A program made the translations under genes and the position numbers. A model generated the notes under the pieces. That model worked only from the letters and a program-made list of their open reading frames with translations, had not been told where the DNA came from and made no database searches. This document shows positions 17,063-24,369 of a stretch of DNA of 64,000 nt, one piece after another. This DNA is from an uncultured Clostridia bacterium (lineage in GTDB: Bacteria > Bacillota > Clostridia > Lachnospirales > Lachnospiraceae): NCBI GenBank assembly GCA_937895705.1, contig CALBKM010000011.1, positions 42,683-106,682 of the forward strand, in the 5' to 3' direction. Numbering within the stretch: position 1 is the stretch's first letter; every line of letters starts with the position of its first letter.

Positions 17063-19183
17063 ATGGGAAAAAGTTTATTTATTGCAGAAAAGCCGAGCGT
17101 GGCGCAGGAATTTGCGAAAGCACTTCCGTATCAGTTTTCACGCAAGGACGGATATATGGAAGCGTCGGAAGCGGTGGTAACCTGGTGTGTTGGGCACTTG
17201 GTCACCATGAGCTATCCGGAAAGCTATGACCCGGCACTCAGACAGTGGCGTTTGGAGACCATACCCTTTTTGCCGGAGGAATTCCGCTATGAGGTGATTC
17301 CGGCGGTGGCAAAGCAGTTTCAGATTGTAAAAGGCCTGCTTTGCAGAGCGGATGTAGAATGTATTTACGTCTGCACCGACTCCGGACGGGAGGGGGAATA
17401 CATATACCGGCTGGTGGATCGTATGGCGGAGGTTCCTGCAGATAAGGAACGAAAGCGGGTTTGGATCGATTCCCAGACAGAGGAAGAGATTTTACGTGGA
17501 ATAAAAGAGGCCAAGCCTCTTGCGGAATATGATGCCTTAAGCGATGCCGCATATTTGCGTGCCAAAGAAGATTATTTGATGGGAATCAATTTTTCACGGG
17601 TGCTGACGTTAAAGTACGGTACTGCAGTACGTAATTTCCTGCGTGCCGAGAAAAATCAGGCAATTTCCGTGGGAAGGGTTATGACCTGTGTGTTGGGAAT
17701 GGTGGTGCGAAGAGAACGGGAAATCAGAGCATTTGTCAAAACCCCGTTTTATCGGGTGTTGTCGAAACTTTCTGCGGGGGAGGCAGTGTTTGAGGCCGAA
17801 TTCCGGGCGGTGAAAGGGTCGAAGTACGAAGATTCCCCGAAGTTGTATAAAGAAAACGGATTTCGGAACAAAGAAGATGCCATGGCCCTTATAACGGAAT
17901 TGAATGTTCCTGCGGGACCGGTTTTTGAGGAGATTACCGAGAAGGAAAAGCAGATTACCGTACAGCGTGCGGCGGACGGATCGGAAGCTGTGGTAGAGCA
18001 GATTGAGAAAAAGCAGGAAAAGAAGAATCCTCCGTTATTGTTTAATCTGGCAGAGCTTCAGAATGAATGTGCAAAGCTGTTTAAAATCAGTCCGGACGAG
18101 ACGTTAAAAATCGTACAGGAGTTATACGAAAAGAAGCTGGTGTCGTATCCACGTACCGATGCCAGAGTACTTTCCACTGCAGTAGCGAAGGAAATCGCAA
18201 AGCATATCGGCGGGTTAAAGAATTATACACCGGCAGCGGGTTTCGCGGAACATATTTTACAAACCGGAAGCTATAAAGGCCTGGAAAAGACCCGGTATGT
18301 CAATGACAAGCAGATTACGGACCATTACGCTATTATTCCGACGGGGCAGGGCATTTCCGCATTGTCTTCCGTGTCAACCACGGCGAAACGGGTATATGCG
18401 ACGATTGTAAAGCGTTTTTTAAGTATTTTTTATCCGGCGGCAGTGTACCGGAAGGTGGCGCTTACGGTAAAAATCGGAGAAGAGTCCTTCTTTGCAAGCT
18501 TTAAGGTTCTGGCAGAGGAAGGTTATCTTGTGTTGTATAAGAAGCCTGCGGAAAAGAAAGATGGAGAAGGCTCCGGAGGAGCAGGGAAACCGGAAGACGG
18601 AAAAGCGGAAGGCGAGAAGCCTGAAGATACGGACGGTGAGCTGACTTGCGGAGCGGAGATGCTGGAAGCTCTTAAGGATATGAAAAAGGGAAGCAAACTT
18701 CCGGTATCGTTATTTTCCATCAGGGAAGGAGAAACCGCAGCACCGAAACGCTATAATTCCGGTTCTTTGATTCTGGCGATGGAAAATGCGGGTCAGTTTA
18801 TCGAGGACGAGGAACTGCGTGCCCAGATTAAGGGCAGCGGAATCGGTACCAGTGCGACCAGAGCGGAGATTTTAAATAAACTGGTAAAGATTGAATACCT
18901 GGCCCTCAATAAAAAGACGCAGATTATCACTCCGACATTATTGGGAGAAATCATTTTTGAGGTGGTAAATGCGTCAATCCGTTCCCTGCTGAATGCGGAA
19001 TTGACCGCCAGCTGGGAAAAAGGACTTACCTATGTGGCGGAAGGAAGTATCGGAAGCGAGGAATACATGGGGAAGCTGGAAAGCTTTGTCAGACGCATGA
19101 CGGACGGCGTAAAAGGCCTGAATAACCAAAGTGTATTGCACAGCCGTTTTTCGGAGGTTGCAGGGTATTACGGCAGTAAATAA
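17063..19183 (+). CDS. topB: DNA topoisomerase III
   Basis: A 706-residue type IA topoisomerase that relaxes and decatenates DNA by single-strand passage. The TOPRIM domain starts with LFIAEKPSVAQ and includes TDSGREGEYIYR. The catalytic tyrosine is Tyr362 in SYPRTDARVLS. GSGIGTSATRAEI near residue 593 is the conserved active-site region. There is no C-terminal zinc-ribbon tail, as is common in TopB of Firmicutes. A low-complexity Gly/Glu/Lys insert lies around residues 500-530. ATG 17063 is preceded by a modest GAGAGAAAG. Confidence 0.93.
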   Translation: MGKSLFIAEKPSVAQEFAKALPYQFSRKDGYMEASEAVVTWCVGHLVTMSYPESYDPALRQWRLETIPFLPEEFRYEVIPAVAKQFQIVKGLLCRADVECIYVCTDSGREGEYIYRLVDRMAEVPADKERKRVWIDSQTEEEILRGIKEAKPLAEYDALSDAAYLRAKEDYLMGINFSRVLTLKYGTAVRNFLRAEKNQAISVGRVMTCVLGMVVRREREIRAFVKTPFYRVLSKLSAGEAVFEAEFRAVKGSKYEDSPKLYKENGFRNKEDAMALITELNVPAGPVFEEITEKEKQITVQRAADGSEAVVEQIEKKQEKKNPPLLFNLAELQNECAKLFKISPDETLKIVQELYEKKLVSYPRTDARVLSTAVAKEIAKHIGGLKNYTPAAGFAEHILQTGSYKGLEKTRYVNDKQITDHYAIIPTGQGISALSSVSTTAKRVYATIVKRFLSIFYPAAVYRKVALTVKIGEESFFASFKVLAEEGYLVLYKKPAEKKDGEGSGGAGKPEDGKAEGEKPEDTDGELTCGAEMLEALKDMKKGSKLPVSLFSIREGETAAPKRYNSGSLILAMENAGQFIEDEELRAQIKGSGIGTSATRAEILNKLVKIEYLALNKKTQIITPTLLGEIIFEVVNASIRSLLNAELTASWEKGLTYVAEGSIGSEEYMGKLESFVRRMTDGVKGLNNQSVLHSRFSEVAGYYGSK

Positions 19184-19207
19184 TTTTAAAGATAAAGGAA
19201 ATAGTGT

Positions 19208-20839
19208 ATGTATCAGTTTTGTGTATCGATTCAGTATGTAGGGATTATATTATGTTTGTTGGGCTTGGTGTACCTGCTGAAGCAGTGGCCGTCGAGACCG
19301 CAGTCTATTATGCTGTTTTTGGGAATGGCGATATTGGTGTATTCCATCGGATATTTGTTTGAAATAACCTCCGATTCTCTGGGAGAAGCTCTGATGGCAA
19401 CCAAAATCAGCTATATGGGAAAAGTATATATCCCGCCGTTAGCGTTTTTGTTTGTGCTTTATTATTACAGAATCAATATTTCTAAAAAACTGGTGTTGGC
19501 GACCGTTGCTGCTCATACCATGTTGTTGGTGCTTATTTTGACATGTGAGCATCATGATTTCTTTTATACGAACATAGGTTTTGCCAAGGAGGGGCTTTTC
19601 CCGCACCTGGTACACTGGCATGGGGTAGGGTATGTTGCTTATATGGCGCTGGTGCTTTGCTATGGTGTGATTATGCTGATTGTTTGTATCCTGCAGTATT
19701 TACGGGCGAAGTCGAAAGAAAAAGAGAAAGCGTTGTATCTGCTAATCATGGTATTGTGTCCGGTGTTCGGACTGGTATTGTATTTGTCCGGAATTACACA
19801 AGGATATGATGTTACGGCAGTGGGCTATATTTTTTCCGGTGTGATTTTACTTGTTTCGATTTTTCGCTATGACTTTTTCGATACCGTTAATCTGGCGAAG
19901 AATTATGTGGTGGAAAACCTTGCGGACGGTCTGGTGGTGTTGGGAACGCAAGGGGAGTTTGTTTATGCCAATGCACCGGCGCTTGCGTTGTTTCCGGCTC
20001 TTGTAACAAAGGAGTACGAAGGGGCGGTAGAAGAGATAAGGGGATTTTGTACAAGCGGCAAACGGTTGCATACCAATCAAAAGGTGTACCGGGTATCGGA
20101 GCGTGAGATTTTAAAAGATAACAAACTGCGAGGTAAGATGTATTATCTTCAGGAGGTAACGGACAGTTATAATTATACGGTAAAACTGGAAGCGGAAGTA
20201 AGGGATAAGGCCTTGGAGTTATTTAATTCCCATCATTCCCTGATTGTCAGCCTTGCCAATATGGTAGAGGCGAGAGACGGTGTTACGGGTCAGCATGTCA
20301 AACATACCAGTCGCTATGTAGAGATTATGGCGCGTGCGTTAAAGAAAAGGGAAAAATATAAAGAGACGATGAGTAACTCATATATTTCCGTGCTATGCGA
20401 GGCGGCACCGCTTCATGATATCGGAAAGATTTCCATGAAGGACTCCATTCTCCGAAAGGAAGGTTCCCTGAATACGGAGGAATTGAAGTCGATTCAGACG
20501 CATCCGGCCATTGGTGCGCAGATTATTGATACCGTGCTGGAAGAGTCGGGGAACAGCGAATATTTGCTTGCTGCAAAGGAGATGGCATACTGTCATCATG
20601 AAAGATGGGACGGCAACGGATACCCGCAGGGGCTGAAGGGAGAGGAGATTCCGTTAAGTGCCAGAATTATGGCAATTGCCGATGTGTATGATGCGCTTCG
20701 TTCCGAGCGGAGCTATAAAACCGCATATTCCAAAGAAGTGGCAAAACAGATTATCTCCGATGAGTCGGGAAAGCAGTTTGATCCGGAACTGGTGCAGGTG
20801 TTTTTGGAGTGCCTGACGGAGATTGAAGCGGTACATTAG
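19208..20839 (+). CDS. 7TM-PAS-HD-GYP protein (probable cyclic di-GMP phosphodiesterase)
   Basis: A 543-residue membrane protein. About 220 N-terminal residues form seven hydrophobic helices of the same sensor type as the hybrid kinase at 6070. A PAS-like domain follows (LADGLVVLGTQGEFVYANAPAL). The C-terminal domain is HD-GYP: LHDIGKISM has His403-Asp404, HHERWDGNGYP gives Gly-Tyr-Pro at 471-473, and AIADVYDALRSERSYK follows. Such domains hydrolyse cyclic di-GMP. The ribosome site is weak (AAAGGAAAT). It sits 24 bases after topB and may be co-transcribed with it. Confidence 0.9.
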   Translation: MYQFCVSIQYVGIILCLLGLVYLLKQWPSRPQSIMLFLGMAILVYSIGYLFEITSDSLGEALMATKISYMGKVYIPPLAFLFVLYYYRINISKKLVLATVAAHTMLLVLILTCEHHDFFYTNIGFAKEGLFPHLVHWHGVGYVAYMALVLCYGVIMLIVCILQYLRAKSKEKEKALYLLIMVLCPVFGLVLYLSGITQGYDVTAVGYIFSGVILLVSIFRYDFFDTVNLAKNYVVENLADGLVVLGTQGEFVYANAPALALFPALVTKEYEGAVEEIRGFCTSGKRLHTNQKVYRVSEREILKDNKLRGKMYYLQEVTDSYNYTVKLEAEVRDKALELFNSHHSLIVSLANMVEARDGVTGQHVKHTSRYVEIMARALKKREKYKETMSNSYISVLCEAAPLHDIGKISMKDSILRKEGSLNTEELKSIQTHPAIGAQIIDTVLEESGNSEYLLAAKEMAYCHHERWDGNGYPQGLKGEEIPLSARIMAIADVYDALRSERSYKTAYSKEVAKQIISDESGKQFDPELVQVFLECLTEIEAVH

Positions 20840-20889
20840 AAGGAGCAGAAGATAAATTACAAAAAATCTGAAAAAAGAAAAAATACTGC

Positions 20890-20918
20890 TTGACAAACCA
20901 AATATTATTTAATATAAT
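20890..20918 (+). promoter_or_regulatory. Consensus promoter of the tRNA-Val/tRNA-Met unit
   Basis: A perfect TTGACA at 20890-20895 and TATAAT at 20913-20918 with a 17-base spacer, about 30 bases before tRNA-Val. Confidence 0.92.
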
Positions 20919-20949
20919 ATCAAACGTACCGTTCGAAAAGATTTGGTTC

Positions 20950-21022
20950 GGGGTCTTAGCTCAGCTGGGAGAGCATCTGCCTTACAAGCAGAGGGTCATA
21001 GGTTCGAGCCCTATAGGCCCCA
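20950..21022 (+). tRNA. tRNA-Val (anticodon TAC)
   Basis: Acceptor GGGGTCT pairs with AGGCCCC. The anticodon arm is TCTGC-CTTACAA-GCAGA and the T arm ATAGG-TTCGAGC-CCTAT. 73 nt; CCA is not encoded. Confidence 0.95.
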
Positions 21023-21048
21023 TTCCGAACGGACACACAACTTCATAT

Positions 21049-21122
21049 GGCGGAATAGCTCAGTTGGCTAGAGCACACGGTTCATACCCGTGGTGTCGAG
21101 GGTTCAAATCCCCCTTCCGCTA
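21049..21122 (+). tRNA. tRNA-Met (anticodon CAT)
   Basis: Acceptor GGCGGAA pairs with TTCCGCT. The anticodon arm is CACGG-TTCATAC-CCGTG, with a T arm around TTCAAAT that has one A-C mismatch. The start GGCGG and end CGCTA fit the elongator methionine type. The 3' end is duplicated twice downstream (see the repeats at 21105 and 21268). Confidence 0.92.
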
Positions 21123-21267
21123 CTATCAAAAAAGGGAATCCGAAGGGATTCCTTTTTTGATAGTAAGGAAAGAGAAACAGACACGAGACACCACGGGTAC
21201 CGTGGTTCGAGGGGTCCACAACGTCCGGTGGACGTTGGTTCTGGACCGACCGAAGCGAAGCGAAGAC
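21105..21267 (+). repeat. tRNA-Met-associated cassette, copy 1 (163 bp)
   Basis: The unit begins inside the T arm of tRNA-Met (CAAATCCCCCTTCCGCTAC) and contains a terminator hairpin (21123-21163). It then carries a degenerate inverted copy of the tRNA anticodon/T-arm region (about 21159-21205, with CACCACGGGTA preserved) and a 48-bp double-stem hairpin core at 21213-21260 (GGTCCA-CAACGTCC-GGT-GGACGTTG...TGGACC). It ends where the same tRNA 3' sequence reappears at 21268. Confidence 0.85.
21123..21163 (+). terminator. Terminator hairpin after tRNA-Met, copy 1
   Basis: CTATCAAAAAAGGGAATCC pairs with GGATTCCTTTTTTGATAG across GAAG with one bulged G. It is symmetrical and can work on either strand. 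Confidence 0.85.
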
Positions 21268-21425
21268 CAAATCCCCCTTCCGCTACTATCAAAAAAGGGA
21301 ATCCGAAGGGATTCCTTTTTTGATAGTAAGGAAAGAGAAACAGACACGAGACACCACGGGTACCGTGGTTCGAGGGGTCCACAACGTCCGGTGGACGTTG
21401 GTTCTGGACCGACCGAAGCGAAGAC
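21268..21425 (+). repeat. tRNA-Met-associated cassette, copy 2 (158 bp)
   Basis: A near-identical tandem copy of 21105-21267. The only length difference seen is one fewer CGAAG unit before the junction (three CGAAG units in copy 1, two in copy 2). The hairpin core is at 21376-21423. Immediately after it, at 21426, the tRNA 3' sequence starts a third time (CAAATCCC) and then diverges. Confidence 0.85.
21286..21326 (+). terminator. Terminator hairpin, copy 2
   Basis: Identical to the hairpin at 21123-21163, duplicated with the cassette. Confidence 0.75.
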
Positions 21426-21480
21426 CAAATCCCGAATAGCAGATGAAACGCTCGACACCACGCTTTTTCTTATGTTTGTC

Positions 21481-21509
21481 TTTTCAAAAGCGTAAAAGTG
21501 CGCTATAAT
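21481..21509 (+). promoter_or_regulatory. Promoter of the SGNH hydrolase gene
   Basis: TATAAT at 21504-21509 with TTTTCA 17 bases upstream. An ACGCTTTT/AAAAGCGT inverted repeat just before and across the -35 box may be an operator or the end of the tRNA transcript. Confidence 0.6.
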
Positions 21510-21544
21510 GTAAGTACTAAAAGGACAACAACAGGAGGAGCGGT

Positions 21545-23251
21545 ATGAGAGGACCGAAAGCGCCTAAGGATCCGGTGGCAAAGAGACCGGCGGTATATGT
21601 AATGGTGGATTCTGTTATCGACGGAAGCCCGAGAGACAACGGAAAATTTCAGGATATTTGTTATTTGAACGGAAGAATCGTACAAAAGATTTCCGTGCTC
21701 TGTAAAGAGATGCCGAAGGAGGTTTTGGAACTTGTGCCGGGAGGTGCGGGATTCCGGAAACTGGTACATAGTATCGGAGTGACTGTGGTGGCATTAAAAA
21801 AAGAGAAGCAGGAGGAATCCGTTGTTTTTGAACTGAATTGTCTTTCCGCAATGCCGGGTAAGGAAGCTACCTGTTATCGTGCGGAGGTTCCGTGCAACGG
21901 ACAAGAGGTGAAGATTCATGTGGCGGATTATCCGGAAAATGAGGCAGACGGACTTCTTGGTTCTTTTGTCACTACTTTTTCTTCCCACGAGGCGGCAAAG
22001 CTTACGGTTTGCTTTTATTTGAATGACGGATTTTCGGCTCCGGAGATGGTGCCGGATGCCCCGGTGGATTTTGAATCGAAACGTTATCGTGAGATGATCG
22101 AACGTTCTTTGATACAGACGGGAAATTTGTATCGGGTGCAGAGGGCGATTCGGAAAGCAAGCCGGGGAGAAGAAGTGGTAATTGCATATTTGGGAGGTTC
22201 CATTACCCAGGGAGCCGGAGCAAAGCCGATTCATACGGAATGTTACGCTTACCGATCTTATCTTGCTTTTAAGAAACGTTTCGGAAAGGGAAACGGTGAG
22301 AATGTAAAGTTTATTAAGGCGGGAGCCGGCGGCACCTGCTCCGAACTGGGACTTACCCGGTATGATACGGATGTTCTGCGCAGAGGAACCGTGGTTCCGG
22401 ACATTGTCTTTCTGGAGTACGCGGTAAATGATGCGGGAGACGAAACGGACGGAGTGTGCTTCGAGAGTCTTGTGCGGATGGTGCTGGACGGACCGGGAAA
22501 TCCGGCGGTGGTTTTGCTGTTCTCCGTATTCATGGACGATTTCAATTTGCAGGAGCGCATGATTCCGGTAGGAGTTCGGTGTAAGACGGCGATGATCAGT
22601 TTGAAAAATGCGGTGACGCCGCAGTTTTACGAGGAAACACCGGTGATTACAAAACGACAGTACTTTTACGATTTGTTCCATCCGAGCAACGAAGGCCATC
22701 GTATCATGACGGATTGTATCGACTATTTCTGGGAACAGGCAGCTAAAGCACCGGAGGAAACGGCAGACGTGGTAATTGAAGAGGCACCGGCCATCGGGGA
22801 AAAGTATCGTTATTTGCAGACCTTTGATCGTAGTGATTATAAGAGCCATGAGACGGTCAGAAGTTTGGAAGAGGGGGCGTTTTCCGAAACGGATGAAGAG
22901 CTTCAATGTGTAGAAAAAGACGACAATCCGAAGGCAACCCCGGAATTTCCTTATAACTGGATGAAAGGGCCGGAAAGTGGAGCGGAGCCGTTCCGAATGA
23001 AGATTTTCTGTAAAGATTTGTTATTGGTATATAAAGACAGCGGAAGCACCACATTCGGAAAAGCAGGAGTGTGCGTGGACGGAAAGGAAACTCGTGTGAT
23101 TGATCCGAAGGAAGTGGGATGGAACCATTGTACCGCGTATGTGGTGTTTGAAAGCGATGCGGCAGCGGAGCATGAAGTAGTGATTTTCATGAAGCCGGAA
23201 GATGAGGAGAAAAAGTTTACGATTTTGGGTTTCGGTTATACGCTGAAATAA
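21545..23251 (+). CDS. SGNH/GDSL-type hydrolase (carbohydrate-esterase-like)
   Basis: A 568-residue protein without signal peptide. The SGNH fold is central: LGGSITQGAG near residue 217 is block I with the nucleophile Ser, and KAGAGGTCSELG carries the block II glycine. LEYAVNDAGDE is block III with Asn, and FHPSNEGH carries the catalytic His. N- and C-terminal beta-rich regions of about 200 and 150 residues flank it, the latter resembling a carbohydrate-binding or accessory beta-sandwich. AGGAGGAG precedes ATG 21545. It probably deacetylates polysaccharide, inferred from the fold. It has its own promoter and terminator. Confidence 0.8.
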   Translation: MRGPKAPKDPVAKRPAVYVMVDSVIDGSPRDNGKFQDICYLNGRIVQKISVLCKEMPKEVLELVPGGAGFRKLVHSIGVTVVALKKEKQEESVVFELNCLSAMPGKEATCYRAEVPCNGQEVKIHVADYPENEADGLLGSFVTTFSSHEAAKLTVCFYLNDGFSAPEMVPDAPVDFESKRYREMIERSLIQTGNLYRVQRAIRKASRGEEVVIAYLGGSITQGAGAKPIHTECYAYRSYLAFKKRFGKGNGENVKFIKAGAGGTCSELGLTRYDTDVLRRGTVVPDIVFLEYAVNDAGDETDGVCFESLVRMVLDGPGNPAVVLLFSVFMDDFNLQERMIPVGVRCKTAMISLKNAVTPQFYEETPVITKRQYFYDLFHPSNEGHRIMTDCIDYFWEQAAKAPEETADVVIEEAPAIGEKYRYLQTFDRSDYKSHETVRSLEEGAFSETDEELQCVEKDDNPKATPEFPYNWMKGPESGAEPFRMKIFCKDLLLVYKDSGSTTFGKAGVCVDGKETRVIDPKEVGWNHCTAYVVFESDAAAEHEVVIFMKPEDEEKKFTILGFGYTLK

Positions 23252-23257
23252 TAATAA

Positions 23258-23285
23258 GAGCCGGTGCAAAAGCACCGGCTCTTTT
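23258..23285. terminator. Terminator between convergent genes
   Basis: GAGCCGGTGC and GCACCGGCTC form a perfect 10-bp stem with an AAAA loop, followed by TTTT. Confidence 0.92.
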
Positions 23286-23316
23286 CATATGAGTTAAAAC
23301 AGGAAGATAACGTATG

Positions 23317-24177
23317 TTAACGTTTTTTGCCCAGATGGAACAGAGCAACCGTACCCGGGCCGGAGTGAGAACCGATGGTCGGGCTGACATAGTCGATAAG
23401 GATGTTTTGAATGCCGAAACGCTCTTTCACCTGAGCGGCAACAAACTCGGCATCTTCCAAACAATCACCATGGCTGATAAATATGATATCGTTTTGATAC
23501 CCTTCGATTTGCTCGCCCATATTATCTACTAGCTTAAGCAGTGCCTTCTTTCTTCCCCGCACATTGCATACGGAGGTCAGATGGCCTTCGTCATCTACAT
23601 GAAGAACCGGTTTTACATTCATCAGAGTTCCTATGATGGCGGTGGCTTTGGATACACGGCCGCCGCGATGCAGATGGAACAAATCGTCTACGGTAAACTG
23701 ATGACAAAGGTGTAATTTGTTTTGTTCCAGCCATTCCGCAACCTCTTCTATGGATTTGCCGTTCTCTTTCATGGTAACCGCATAGTGAACAAGAAGCCCC
23801 TGACCGAGCGATGCGCACAAGGAATCGACTTGAATGATTTTTCTGTCAGGATACTGCTCCGACAGTTCATTGATTGCGATACGTGCATTGTTATAGCTGG
23901 CGCTTAATCCGGAAGAAAAGCTGATGTGGAGAACATCATATCCTTCTTTTAAATAGGATTCGAAACTGTTTTGGGCTTCGTCCGGAATAACTGCATTGGT
24001 AGTAGGCATCTCGCCGTTACGCATGCGTTCGTAAAAGACATGAGGGTCCAACTGGTTGTTTAAACTGTAAACCGTATCTCCGAAAGCATAGGAAGAAAAT
24101 TGAATGGCAATCCCATGCTCTTTCACATAGGAAGCCGGTAAATCGGCAGTGGAATCTGTTGAGATGATGTAGTTCAT
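23317..24177 (-). CDS. DegV family fatty-acid-binding protein
   Basis: A 286-residue DegV-fold protein; the family binds single fatty acids and in Firmicutes (FakB) presents them to fatty-acid kinase. Typical motifs are ISTDSTADLP at the N-terminus, ISFSSGLSASYNNA near residue 85, the DLFHLHRGGRVSK region near 165 and GSHSGPGTVALFH at the C-terminus. The minus-strand ATG at 24177 has AGGAGG immediately upstream. No fakA lies nearby. It is transcribed divergently from secDF. Confidence 0.92.
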   Translation of the reverse strand: MNYIISTDSTADLPASYVKEHGIAIQFSSYAFGDTVYSLNNQLDPHVFYERMRNGEMPTTNAVIPDEAQNSFESYLKEGYDVLHISFSSGLSASYNNARIAINELSEQYPDRKIIQVDSLCASLGQGLLVHYAVTMKENGKSIEEVAEWLEQNKLHLCHQFTVDDLFHLHRGGRVSKATAIIGTLMNVKPVLHVDDEGHLTSVCNVRGRKKALLKLVDNMGEQIEGYQNDIIFISHGDCLEDAEFVAAQVKERFGIQNILIDYVSPTIGSHSGPGTVALFHLGKKR

Positions 24178-24289
24178 AGGGCCTCCTTATTTAAAACGAC
24201 AAAATGTGGTATAAAAAGATGTCGCATATAGTTTTCAAAACTATTTTATAATAAAAAAAGGAAAAGTGCAAGTAAAAGATAAAAAAGTC

Positions 24290-24318
24290 TTTCTTTCAAG
24301 GCGTGTCTGTGGTATACT
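24290..24318 (+). promoter_or_regulatory. secDF promoter
   Basis: TATACT at 24313-24318 preceded by TGTGG. The -35 (TTTCTT, 24290-24295) is weak. Confidence 0.5.
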
Positions 24319-24369
24319 TAATGCTTAGGGGGCAGAAGCTCTAAAGGAAATTACGAAAAGAGGGAAATT

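Noticed and set aside
20890..21495. 201-residue ORF and antisense ORFs across the tRNA-Val/Met region
   Set aside because: They run through two tRNA genes and tandem palindromic repeats; the open frames are a by-product of the repeats.
21794..22906. 370-residue minus-strand ORF
   Set aside because: Antisense shadow of the SGNH hydrolase gene; low-complexity composition and no family resemblance.
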